Shown here: positions 1-8,149 of the stretch, one piece after another
Position numbering within the stretch: position 1 is the first letter of the stretch
How the letters are laid out: the number at the start of each line of letters is the position of its first letter
Origin: an uncultured Oscillospiraceae bacterium
GTDB taxonomy: Bacteria; Bacillota; Clostridia; Oscillospirales; Ruminococcaceae
DNA length: 64,000 nt
Reading direction: 5' to 3'
Assembly (NCBI GenBank): GCA_910583935.1
Contig: CAJTZM010000004.1
Span: forward strand, 88,483-152,482
Notes under the pieces: model-generated
Database searches by the model: none
Told to the model about the DNA's origin: nothing
The model's input: the letters and a program-made list of their open reading frames with translations, nothing else
Position numbers and translations under genes: made by a program

Positions 1-675
1 TCGCCGCCTCCAATCTGCGTCGTCCGCCACAACGCTGCCGCCATTGATGGTAATGACCCGATGGTTAAACTGGGCGACTAAATCATGCTCGTGGGTCACC
101 ATTAAAACGGTGGTACCCACTTTATTGATTTCATTCAAAAGGTCTACAATCTCGTAGGAAAGCTCTGGGTCGATATTTCCGGTGGGCTCGTCCGCAATAA
201 TCAGCTTTGGGTTGTTTACCAAAGCTCTTGCCAGCGCCACGCGCTGCTGCTCGCCGCCAGAAAGCTCGTTCATTTTGCACCTCGCTTTAGAGGCCAATCC
301 CACCAAGCTCAGAATATAAGGCACACGCCTGCGGATATCCCGAGTGGAAACATTGGTTACACGCAAAGCAAACGCCACGTTATCGTAAACATTCATGGTT
401 GGAATCAATCGGAAATCCTGAAAAACTACGCCTAATGAGCGCCGAAAGCCAGGGATCTGCCGACGCTTCAGCCGGTTGACTGAATAGCCGTTCACCTCAA
501 TTGCGCCGGAAGAAGGGACCTCCTCGCGCAGCAAAAGCTTAATCAGTGTGCTTTTTCCCGCGCCGGACGATCCGACAATAAAGACAAATTCGCCGTCCGC
601 AATTTCCAGATCCACATTTCTAAGCGCTTTTGTGCCGTTATCGTATGTCTTCGATACATTGGAAAAACGAATCAA
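1..675 (-). CDS. ftsE: Cell-division ABC transporter ATP-binding protein FtsE (C-terminus cut by window edge)
   Basis: This is an ATPase of the FtsEX complex, which works at the cytoplasmic face of the membrane and in Gram-positives controls peptidoglycan hydrolases during division or elongation. The translation has a Walker A loop GSSGAGKS at residues 35-42, the ABC signature LSGGEQQRVALARA, Walker B LIIADEPTG and an H-loop in MVTHEHDL. FtsE is usually about 228 residues; 225 are visible, so only a few C-terminal residues and the stop lie outside. The start is a TTG at 675-673, giving the typical FtsE opening MIRFSNVSKTY. ftsX would be expected just beyond the left edge. Confidence 0.9.
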   Translation of the reverse strand, partial: MIRFSNVSKTYDNGTKALRNVDLEIADGEFVFIVGSSGAGKSTLIKLLLREEVPSSGAIEVNGYSVNRLKRRQIPGFRRSLGVVFQDFRLIPTMNVYDNVAFALRVTNVSTRDIRRRVPYILSLVGLASKARCKMNELSGGEQQRVALARALVNNPKLIIADEPTGNIDPELSYEIVDLLNEINKVGTTVLMVTHEHDLVAQFNHRVITINGGSVVADDADWRRR

Positions 676-707
676 TTTGCACCCGCCCTCACAGACTCGA
701 TGGTCCT

Positions 708-1793
708 TTAGTATTTAATGGGGTTAGCTGTTAAGTATTTTTTGACCATCAGCGCTACCTTAAATACGATCGCATGGTCAAATTCCCGCAGGTCCAACCC
801 GGTAAGCTTTTTGATCTTCTCCAGCCGGTATACCAGCGTATTCCGGTGAACAAACAGCTTTCGGGAGGTTTCGGACACATTCAGGTTATTTTCAAAGAAT
901 TTCTGAATGGTGAACAGCGTCTCCTGGTCTAAGCTCTCGATGGAACCTTTTTTGAACACTTCCCGCAGGAACATCTCGCACAGCGTAGTAGGCAGCTGAT
1001 AGATTAGGCGGGCAATTCCCAAATTGTCATAGCAGACGATTGCCTTTTCCGTATCGAAGACCTTTCCAACCTCCAAGGCAATCTGCGCTTCTTTAAATGA
1101 ACGCGCCAAATCCTTAACGCCCTCAACCGCCGTACCAATACCCGCGACCGCTTTCGTATAAAACTCAGAGCCGAGTGTATCCACAATGGAACGCGCCAGC
1201 TTTTCCAGATCCTTTGAGCCAATGGGAGACTTGATCTCCTTGACCAACACAATATCATTTTCACTGATATTGAAAACAAAGTCCTTTTGTTTATCCGGGA
1301 ATAAATTCTGCACAACATCGAATGCAGAAATATCGTTCGAAGCGATTACCCTTATTAGCAAAACCGCCCTGCTGACATCCGTGTTAAAATGCAGCTCCTT
1401 TGCTTTCATAAAAATATCACCGGGCAGGATATTATCCAGGATCACATTCTTGATAAAATTATTCCGATCATATTTTTCATCATAATATTGCTTTATGGTC
1501 AGCAGAGAAATCGCCAAAACGCCACAAAACTTCGCGGCCAGCTCATCGGTACCCTCCACAAAAACCGCGTAATCCGGTTTGATTCTGGTCCCAAAGGGCT
1601 TATAGGTATATCCATCCTTTACGAAGATCTCGTTCCCGTCAACTGCGTCCAGGGAGATATATTCATTGTGCCCGCCGATTTTGGTCAGGTCACTGCAGGA
1701 AATAACCGTAGCCGTGTCGTCAATAACCCCTACGACCCGATCTATCGTATCCCGCATCTGATGCACTACGCCTTGAAATAGTCTGTTTGACAT
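708..1793 (-). CDS. PucR/CdaR-like transcriptional regulator with C-terminal HTH
   Basis: This 361-residue regulator has the PucR-family C-terminal helix-turn-helix: about residues 300-350 read FFENNLNVSETSRKLFVHRN followed by TLVYRLEKIKKLTGLDL. The N-terminal two thirds resemble the ligand-sensing and GGDEF-like middle regions of CdaR-type proteins. The ligand cannot be read from the sequence. The ATG at 1793 has an AAGGGAG ribosome binding site 8 bases upstream. A promoter candidate lies about 115 bases upstream. The gene sits alone between ftsE and an orphan sugar-transporter ATPase, so its target is uncertain; ftsE follows after only 32 bases and could be co-transcribed. Confidence 0.8.
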   Translation of the reverse strand: MSNRLFQGVVHQMRDTIDRVVGVIDDTATVISCSDLTKIGGHNEYISLDAVDGNEIFVKDGYTYKPFGTRIKPDYAVFVEGTDELAAKFCGVLAISLLTIKQYYDEKYDRNNFIKNVILDNILPGDIFMKAKELHFNTDVSRAVLLIRVIASNDISAFDVVQNLFPDKQKDFVFNISENDIVLVKEIKSPIGSKDLEKLARSIVDTLGSEFYTKAVAGIGTAVEGVKDLARSFKEAQIALEVGKVFDTEKAIVCYDNLGIARLIYQLPTTLCEMFLREVFKKGSIESLDQETLFTIQKFFENNLNVSETSRKLFVHRNTLVYRLEKIKKLTGLDLREFDHAIVFKVALMVKKYLTANPIKY

Positions 1794-2143
1794 GATGATG
1801 CTCCCTTCTGCCGCTTGTTTTGTGGCAAAAAATAAACCGTCCAGAAAGCCGAATCCTCGGGCCCGTCAAAACCTCATTTTCCTGTTGTCATTCAGCCAAC
1901 CACATTTATTTTACAAAAAAATAATGTTTATTGCAACCTTATTACAGAGAAAAGTCATGGGATTCTCTACAGGAACTGACAAAATAAGCGGCAAAAATCT
2001 GCCAACATAGTCATATTACAACAAAAAAGGCGAAAATATGTGAATAAGCTTTTAAATCCTCCTTTGAATGGTCCGTCCATATAGCTCCAAAAGCAGCAGG
2101 AGCATTCTCTCCCTTTATTATTCGGCTCATGACCCTTTCCAAC
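1794..2143. other. Intergenic region, no gene seen
   Basis: This stretch of about 350 bases holds the promoter candidate at 1908-1936. Its right part is AT-rich and I see no protein with recognisable features on either strand. The terminator of the MsmK-type ATPase gene begins at its right edge. Confidence 0.5.
1908..1936 (-). promoter_or_regulatory. Sigma-A type promoter for the PucR-like regulator
   Basis: On the minus strand TTGCAA and TAAAAT are separated by 17 bases. The -10 lies about 115 bases upstream of the ATG at 1793. Confidence 0.5.
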
Positions 2144-2177
2144 GAAAAAGGACCGATTCCTTTGCGGAATCGGTCCT
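2144..2177 (-). terminator. Rho-independent terminator after the sugar ABC ATPase
   Basis: A perfect 12-bp stem (arms 2149-2160 and 2166-2177, loop of 5) is followed on the minus strand by a run of T. It lies 14 bases beyond the stop of the ATPase gene. Confidence 0.85.
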
Positions 2178-2191
2178 ACAAAAAATCTCGA

Positions 2192-3313
2192 TTAGAACAG
2201 TGCGTTTTCTGTTTCCTGATCAAACAGGTGGATTTTATTGACATCCATTGCCATTTTGATCTGCTCGCCAGCCTTTGCAGTAACACGATTGGAAATTCTC
2301 GCGGTCAGAGCATTGCCTGCGCAGTCAAGATACAGATGGGTCTCAGCGCCCATCATTTCAGTAACGTCAACCTTGCAATCAAAGATACCGGTGGTAGCGG
2401 CGTTGATGAAAATCTCCTCTGTGTGCAGATCTTCCGGTCTTACGCCCAGTGTAATCTCTTTGCCAACATAATCGGCAACACCCGGCAGCTTCGCCTTCGC
2501 GTCCGGCAGCTCAACGGTAAAGGGCTTGTTGGCGTCGCCGTACTCAATTACCAGCTTGCCATCTTTCGAGGTCAGCTTCGCGTTGATAAAGTTCATTTGC
2601 GGAGACCCAATAAAGCCCGCAACGAATACGTTTACAGGATTATCGTACAGATTCTGCGGTGTGTCAACCTGCTGGATGAAGCCATCCTTCATAACAACGA
2701 TCCGGTCACCCATGGTCATAGCCTCGACCTGGTCGTGGGTTACGTAAATGAAGGTGGTGCCCAATCTCTTATGCAGCTTATTCAACTCAGTTCTCATCTG
2801 CGCACGCAGCTTTGCGTCCAGGTTGGACAGCGGCTCGTCAAGTAGGAAGACCTTCGGCTCACGAACGATTGCACGGCCCAGTGCCACACGCTGTCTCTGA
2901 CCGCCAGACAAAGCCTTGGGCTTTCTATCAAGCAGGTGGGAGATATCCAAAATACGAGCGGCCTCTTCTACGCGGCGTTTGATTTCCTCTTTCGGGGTTT
3001 TGCGCAGCTTCAGACCGAAAGCCATGTTGTCAAATACGGTCATGTGCGGATACAGCGCATAGTTCTGGAACACCATCGCGATGTCCCTATCCTTCGGCGG
3101 AACATCGTTTACCAGCCTGTCGCCGATAAACAGTTCGCCTTCGGAAATTTCCTCCAAGCCTGCAATCATTCTCAGAGTGGTAGATTTACCACAACCAGAA
3201 GGACCGACTAGAATGATAAACTCTTTGTCTTCAATTTCCAGGGTAAAGTCTGTTACTGCGGTAACGCCCCCCGGATATTTTTTGTAGATATTGCGTAAAG
3301 ATAATCCTGCCAT
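2192..3313 (-). CDS. ugpC: Sugar ABC transporter ATP-binding protein, MsmK/UgpC/MalK family
   Basis: This cytoplasmic ATPase energises CUT1-type carbohydrate importers. The 373 residues are the normal length for the family. Walker A GPSGCGKST is at 37-45, the signature is LSGGQRQRVALGRA, Walker B is VFLLDEPLSNLDA, and the C-terminal 130 residues form the OB-fold regulatory domain found in MsmK/MalK. There are no permease or binding-protein genes nearby. In Firmicutes such a lone MsmK commonly serves several sugar transporters encoded elsewhere, and I infer the same here. The start has an AGGAGG ribosome binding site 10 bases upstream. Confidence 0.9.
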   Translation of the reverse strand: MAGLSLRNIYKKYPGGVTAVTDFTLEIEDKEFIILVGPSGCGKSTTLRMIAGLEEISEGELFIGDRLVNDVPPKDRDIAMVFQNYALYPHMTVFDNMAFGLKLRKTPKEEIKRRVEEAARILDISHLLDRKPKALSGGQRQRVALGRAIVREPKVFLLDEPLSNLDAKLRAQMRTELNKLHKRLGTTFIYVTHDQVEAMTMGDRIVVMKDGFIQQVDTPQNLYDNPVNVFVAGFIGSPQMNFINAKLTSKDGKLVIEYGDANKPFTVELPDAKAKLPGVADYVGKEITLGVRPEDLHTEEIFINAATTGIFDCKVDVTEMMGAETHLYLDCAGNALTARISNRVTAKAGEQIKMAMDVNKIHLFDQETENALF

Positions 3314-3387
3314 GATACATTGACCTCCTAAACGCTAAATATAAAACTATATTCTAGCTTTATTAATTAGACGAATTTCTTTCTCTT

Positions 3388-3417
3388 ATGATAACAAAAA
3401 AGCAAGCTTGATGGCAA
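3388..3417 (-). promoter_or_regulatory. Promoter candidate for the MsmK-type ATPase
   Basis: On the minus strand TTGCCA and TATCAT are separated by 18 bases, about 75 bases upstream of the start codon. Confidence 0.5.
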
Positions 3418-3503
3418 GTACCTATACACCCAAACTTTCTCTTATCACTTTGTCTAAAATACCTAATTTCCAGAAAATGTTCCCAAAACTGTTGAAAAAC
3501 AGT

Positions 3504-4232
3504 CTATATTTTATCCAAAAGCCGGAGGATTTCTTTGTCGGTAATTTTTCGGACCTCCCCAGGCTTCAGCGCCTCATCCAACGGCAAAGCGCCGATAGCG
3601 GTGCGCTTGAGCCAAAGCACCCGGCGGCCGCAGGCCACAAACATCCTTTTCACCTGATGATACATCCCCTGCGTCAGGACCACCTGGCAGAGCGATTCTG
3701 GCCCGCTCTCCAGCAAAAGAAGCTGCGCCGGCCTACACAAGCTTCCATCCTCCAGGACAATGCCGTCAGCAAATGCTTTGACCATCCGCTCATTCACCGG
3801 GCCGTCGATTCGGGCGTGATAGGTTTTGGGCACGTGCCGCTTGGGGGACAAAATTCGATGGGCAAATTCCCCATCGTCGGTTATGAGCATAAAGCCTTCG
3901 GTGTCTTTATCCAGCCGTCCGGCGGGGAAGAGCCCTGTCCGGCGGTACCCTTCCGGAAGCAGGTCCAGCACGGTGGGCTGCTTTGGGTCCCGGGCGGCAC
4001 TTAAAACGCCGGCGGGCTTATTCATCATCAAATACAGCCGCTTTTGGAGAAGCAAGGACTTTCCATCCAGCTGTAAAACATCCGCAGCCAGATCGACCTT
4101 TTCCTCCGCAGAGCGTACCAGCCTCCCATTCAGCCGAACCCTGCCCTGCGTGATCAGCTTTTTCGTTTCTTTTCGGGAAAACGCCGTCCTCGACGCCAAA
4201 ATTTTATCTACCCGCTCCAAATCGCTAAGCAC
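3504..4232 (-). CDS. rsuA: RsuA-family 16S rRNA pseudouridine synthase
   Basis: This enzyme converts a uridine in small-subunit rRNA to pseudouridine. An S4 RNA-binding domain occupies about residues 4-50, followed by the synthase domain with the catalytic motif GRLDKDTEG at 105-113, where Asp108 is the expected nucleophile. The 242-residue length is normal. The GTG at 4232 sits directly on its AAGGA sequence, so the TTG at 4220 (opening LERVDKILASR) may be the true start. A DUF4830-like gene lies upstream on the same strand after a 58-base gap. Confidence 0.85.
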   Translation of the reverse strand: MLSDLERVDKILASRTAFSRKETKKLITQGRVRLNGRLVRSAEEKVDLAADVLQLDGKSLLLQKRLYLMMNKPAGVLSAARDPKQPTVLDLLPEGYRRTGLFPAGRLDKDTEGFMLITDDGEFAHRILSPKRHVPKTYHARIDGPVNERMVKAFADGIVLEDGSLCRPAQLLLLESGPESLCQVVLTQGMYHQVKRMFVACGRRVLWLKRTAIGALPLDEALKPGEVRKITDKEILRLLDKI

Positions 4233-4290
4233 TTCCTTTTACATTCCTTCTGAAATCTATTATAGCATCTCCGCTTTCCGACATCCAGCC

Positions 4291-4779
4291 TTAAGAAATA
4301 GGACGTGCAAAGCCATGGGTAAAACCGTCTTCTCCCAAGGCGCTGATATCGCCTCCTACAATTCTCCCATTATAGGTCAGCAGAGTACAGACAACATGCT
4401 CCGGCCGGTCCGGGTAATTGAGTACGGCATATTGATATTTTTTACATCGCTTTCCTTTGTAGGGGGACAGGTCCATCTGCTGTGTTTTTTGCAAATTATT
4501 ATACTCTTCGTATGTTTTATCAAATTCCTCCGGTATTTTTATTTCTATAATCGTGGATGGCTCTTTTTCCACCTGCCAGCCGAAGGAGTCCAGAAAGCTT
4601 TGTCTTTGCTCCTCCGTGTCGCCAGCGATTTTTTCTGTTTTCACCTTAGACTGGGACGATGTCTGGCGGACAGAGTCAACCAGTCTCCCTCCAAACAATG
4701 CGGCTACGACAGCAAACAGAAAAACGCCTACAAAAAGAAGCGTCTTTTTTTTGCTGAAACGAAAAGACAGCATAACCAT
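4291..4779 (-). CDS. DUF4830-like membrane-anchored protein
   Basis: The protein is 162 residues with one N-terminal membrane segment (about residues 11-29, KKTLLFVGVFLFAVVAALFG) and an extracytoplasmic domain ending in a region rich in conserved-looking aromatics (YAVLNYPDRPEHVVCTLLTY). The tail resembles DUF4830, whose role is unknown. The start at 4779 is chosen because AAAAGGAGG lies 7 bases upstream; the open frame continues upstream but across the terminator hairpin of the preceding gene. No function can be assigned. Confidence 0.65.
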   Translation of the reverse strand: MVMLSFRFSKKKTLLFVGVFLFAVVAALFGGRLVDSVRQTSSQSKVKTEKIAGDTEEQRQSFLDSFGWQVEKEPSTIIEIKIPEEFDKTYEEYNNLQKTQQMDLSPYKGKRCKKYQYAVLNYPDRPEHVVCTLLTYNGRIVGGDISALGEDGFTHGFARPIS

Positions 4780-4846
4780 ACTATATCCTCCTTTTTTGAG
4801 AATATATATGTTTTTTTGTCCCATTTCATACGCTGAATCATAAAAT

Positions 4847-4886
4847 CGCCTTTGGCGCAGACGACTTTTTGTCTGCGCCAAAGGCG
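4847..4886 (-). terminator. Terminator after the bactofilin gene
   Basis: A 16-bp perfect stem (4847-4862 with 4871-4886) is followed on the minus strand by a short T-rich stretch. It separates the bactofilin gene from the DUF4830-like gene. Confidence 0.75.
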
Positions 4887-4966
4887 AAAAATGTGAGTAT
4901 GCAAGCTCTTCAGGCGAGAAAACATCCTCGTCCAGCCTCGTCTGAAGAAAAACTTTTTCCCCCAAA

Positions 4967-5734
4967 TTAAAGCAGGGGATCTGCCGAATCTTCCTCCTCG
5001 CCGTCTGAGACAGGCTCAATCACCGCAAGGGGGAAAACGCTGGAATTTTCCTCATCCTCAGAAGGCTTCGGCTCCTCTACCGCGGAGCTCTTTGGTTCCG
5101 GTTCTTCGAAAACGGGCTTTTTCGGCTTTTCCATCTTCAGTCCGCCATTCACCATAGCGCCTTTGCTCATTTCCAGCTCAGCGGTGGTAATATCGCCGGT
5201 TACCCGGCTTTCGCTGCCAATAATAGCGCTTTCCGTCGCGGTAATATCGCCGTCTACCAGCCCGCTGATACTGACCGAAACCGCATGAACGTCGCCCTTC
5301 ACCTTGGCGCCGTTCCCAATTACCACCGATTTTTCCGCCGAAATGTCTCCGATGATTTCAGAGCCATTGGCTACCAGCACGCCGCAGGCAATATCGCCAT
5401 GCACTGTGCCGTAGATGCGAACAACAGCTGAACTGGTGATCGAGCCCTCTATTGTTCCGTAAATGTCCAAATTGTCCTGGGTGGAAATATCACCCTTGAA
5501 AATCGTGTTTCTGGATACCGACGCCGTCAGATCAGATTCGTTCATGTTACCTTCTCCTACATCTTCTTGTAAGTGAGCCGATTCCGGCTCCGATGCTTCT
5601 GCTTCTGCAGGTCTTTCTGAAACCACAGGATCCTCCTGGGAAGGCGGCTGCTTTTCTTCAGGAAGCGGCTCCTGAACCGGAACCGCTGGTTCCTCAGGCG
5701 CAATCTGCGGTTTTGGTTTTTTGCCAAAAAGCAT
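4967..5734 (-). CDS. Bactofilin-family polymer-forming protein
   Basis: A central beta-helical bactofilin domain (about residues 70-200) shows the regular G-D-I / V-x-G-D repeats, for example GDISTQDNLDIYGTIEGSI and the later VTGDITTAELEMSKGAMVNG. It is flanked by acidic, Pro- and Glu-rich tails on both sides. Bactofilins form cytoskeletal filaments used in cell shape and positioning of wall enzymes; the acidic tails here are longer than in minimal bactofilins. I take the second ATG (5734, MLFGKKPKPQ), which has AAGGGG 9 bases upstream, rather than the ATG at 5743. It lies 59 bases after the EF-G-like gene. Confidence 0.85.
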   Translation of the reverse strand: MLFGKKPKPQIAPEEPAVPVQEPLPEEKQPPSQEDPVVSERPAEAEASEPESAHLQEDVGEGNMNESDLTASVSRNTIFKGDISTQDNLDIYGTIEGSITSSAVVRIYGTVHGDIACGVLVANGSEIIGDISAEKSVVIGNGAKVKGDVHAVSVSISGLVDGDITATESAIIGSESRVTGDITTAELEMSKGAMVNGGLKMEKPKKPVFEEPEPKSSAVEEPKPSEDEENSSVFPLAVIEPVSDGEEEDSADPLL

Positions 5735-5793
5735 ATTTGACATCCCCTTTATAAACTATTTGGGAACAAAGAACTCTCCCCATCACAACAAAC

Positions 5794-7866
5794 TTACTCA
5801 TCCATCAGCGCTTTCGCTTCTTCAATTACCTGTTGCTCCAGATTTGCGGGCAGCTGCTCATATCTTTCAAAGGTCAAGGTAAAATATCCCCGACCCTGTG
5901 TCATAGAGCGAATCAAGGTCGCAAAATCGTGCATCTCGCTCATAGGGACCTCTGCGACGATCTCTTGAAGACCTTCCTCCGCCGGATTCATACCCAGCAC
6001 TCGACCCCGACGCTTATTCAATTCGCCCATCAAGTCCCCGGTATTGCTCTCCGGCACATAGGCCTTTAAGGAGCCGATCGGCTCTAAAATACAGGGACTG
6101 GCTTTCGGCAATCCTTCTTTATACGCAATGGAGGCCGCCATTTTAAAGGACATTTCCGACGAGTCAACCGGATGGTAAGAACCGTCGGTCAAGGTCGCCT
6201 TTAAACCAACGACCGGATATCCCGCCAAAACCCCTTTTCTGATGCAGTCCCGCAGTCCCTTTTCTACTGCCGGGAAAAAGTTTCTGGGAACAGACCCGCC
6301 GAATACGCTTTCAGCAAAAACCATATCCTCGCTGTCGCAGGGCTCAAACTCTATCCAAACGTCGCCGTACTGGCCGTGACCGCCGGACTGCTTTTTATGC
6401 TTACCCTGAACCTTCACCTTTTTGCGGATGGTCTCGCGGTAGGGCACTCGGGGATTCTCCATAACAATATCCACCCCAAATTTTGCTTTCATCTTGGAAA
6501 CCAATACGTCCAGATGCTGCTCACCCAGACCGGTAACCACCTGCTGCTTGGTCTCGACGTTATTTTCGTAGGCGATGGTGCGGTCCTCCTCCATCAGCCG
6601 CTGCAAGGCCTGGGCGATTTTCCCCTCGTCCCCTTTGGCCTTCGGCTTAAACGCGATCGAAAGGCAGGGGGCCGGGAACTCCATTGGGCTGCATCTGAGC
6701 TGACAGGACCCATCGCACAAAAGGTCGCCGGTGTTAGTTTGGGCCAGCTTGGTAACCGCGCCGATATCCCCTGCGCAGATGACGGAGGTATCCTCCTGCT
6801 TTTTCCCTTTGACAAACACGATTTTCCCCATTCGCTCCGACTGACCAGTTGTAGTATTCACCGGCGTCTGGTCAGAGGTAAGCTTACCGGACAAAACCTT
6901 TACATAAGACATTTTCCCTACGAACGGGTCGGCAATCGTCTTAAAGACAAACGCCGCCAGAGGCTGGTCGTCAGAGCAGATAATTTTTACAGGCTTGCCG
7001 TCCAGATCGGTGCAGACCTCGTCCGCCGCTTCGGCAGGAGAGGGCATTAGCTCGCATATCATATCCAGCACCATATCAACACCAGCCAGTGTAAAGGCCG
7101 AGCAGCATACCACCGGGGTAATGGAGCCGTCTCGAACGCCTTTTTTAATGCCGCTTAAAATCTCCTCCGGCGTAAACTGCTCGCCGGAAAAATATTTCTC
7201 AAACAAGTCCTCATCCGTCTCGGCAACCGCCTCGGATATGGCGCTAATCAAGCCCTCTACACGGTGGCCGGTGCCGGGCATCGGCACCTCCTTGGCAGCG
7301 CCCTTGCCGTCATAAGCATAGGCCTTCATCTCAATCAGATTGATGTAGCCCACAACATCCCGGCTCTCGTAAACCGGCACCACAACAGGGCACACGCTTG
7401 GGCCAAAGACCGATTTCAGCTGTTCGAGCACCTTATAAAAATCCGCGTTGTCACGATCCAGCTTTGTCACGCAGAACATAGTAGGCTTTTTGGCGTTTTT
7501 TGCCATACGGTAAGCCTTCTCTGTCCCCACCGAAACACCCGACTTTCCCGATAGGGTGATCAGCACATTATTGGCGGCACGTACGCCCTCGTACATCCCG
7601 GCGGCAAAATCAAACAGACCGGGGGTATCGATCAGGTTGATCTTTTTATCCTTCCAATTTAACGGAGCAACCGCAAGGGAAACAGAAACCTGCCGTTTGA
7701 TTTCCTCCGGATCAAAATCGCACACGGTGTTTGCATCCAGTACCTTTCCCAGCCGGTCGGTCGCGCCGGCCTTGAACAGCAAAGCCTCTGCCAGCGAGGT
7801 CTTGCCCGCGCTGCCGTGCCCGGCCAATGCGATGTTGCGAATGCTTTGAGCAGTATACTGTGCCAT
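5794..7866 (-). CDS. EF-G-like translational GTPase (EF-G2/FusA2 type)
   Basis: This 690-residue protein has the EF-G domain order: an N-terminal G domain with P-loop GHGSAGKTS, switch II DTPGLFDF and TKLD in place of the usual NKMD, then EF-G domains II to V (HGQYGDVW and the C-terminal LEQQVIEEAKALMDE). It belongs to the EF-G-like paralogues of Firmicutes and actinobacteria rather than the housekeeping fusA, because it is outside the rpsL-rpsG-tufA cluster and its DTPGH motif is altered to DTPGL. The start at 7866 has AAAGGAG upstream. Its exact role is unknown. Confidence 0.85.
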   Translation of the reverse strand: MAQYTAQSIRNIALAGHGSAGKTSLAEALLFKAGATDRLGKVLDANTVCDFDPEEIKRQVSVSLAVAPLNWKDKKINLIDTPGLFDFAAGMYEGVRAANNVLITLSGKSGVSVGTEKAYRMAKNAKKPTMFCVTKLDRDNADFYKVLEQLKSVFGPSVCPVVVPVYESRDVVGYINLIEMKAYAYDGKGAAKEVPMPGTGHRVEGLISAISEAVAETDEDLFEKYFSGEQFTPEEILSGIKKGVRDGSITPVVCCSAFTLAGVDMVLDMICELMPSPAEAADEVCTDLDGKPVKIICSDDQPLAAFVFKTIADPFVGKMSYVKVLSGKLTSDQTPVNTTTGQSERMGKIVFVKGKKQEDTSVICAGDIGAVTKLAQTNTGDLLCDGSCQLRCSPMEFPAPCLSIAFKPKAKGDEGKIAQALQRLMEEDRTIAYENNVETKQQVVTGLGEQHLDVLVSKMKAKFGVDIVMENPRVPYRETIRKKVKVQGKHKKQSGGHGQYGDVWIEFEPCDSEDMVFAESVFGGSVPRNFFPAVEKGLRDCIRKGVLAGYPVVGLKATLTDGSYHPVDSSEMSFKMAASIAYKEGLPKASPCILEPIGSLKAYVPESNTGDLMGELNKRRGRVLGMNPAEEGLQEIVAEVPMSEMHDFATLIRSMTQGRGYFTLTFERYEQLPANLEQQVIEEAKALMDE

Positions 7867-7976
7867 AAATATTGACGCTCCTTTCAGAATGGACGATACC
7901 GCCTCTGAAGCGGTAAGACAGAATGGCTGTAAGCGCAAAGGATGATCCAGCCATTTTCTCTGCCTATAATATATAC

Positions 7977-8005
7977 ATTATACATAATTCTCCCGCCAGG
8001 CGCAA
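7977..8005 (-). promoter_or_regulatory. Promoter for the EF-G-like gene
   Basis: On the minus strand TTGCGC and TATAAT are separated by 17 bases. The -10 is about 110 bases upstream of the start codon. Confidence 0.6.
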
Positions 8006-8098
8006 GCGTCATATTGTAAATTAGGTACATTTCATAGAAAATACCGGAAAGATTTTCTTCCGCTTCCCTGTTTTTTCTCTTTATCGAAGAAAAACGGC

Positions 8099-8131
8099 AA
8101 AAACGGACAGCCCGCCTGCCGTCCGTTTTTT
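8099..8131 (-). terminator. Terminator of the MacB-like exporter operon
   Basis: A 10-bp stem (8099-8108 with 8121-8130) has A-runs and T-runs on its two sides, so it could act in both directions. It lies just after the permease stop at 8150. Confidence 0.75.
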
Positions 8132-8149
8132 GTATGTAATGGGCGGATT

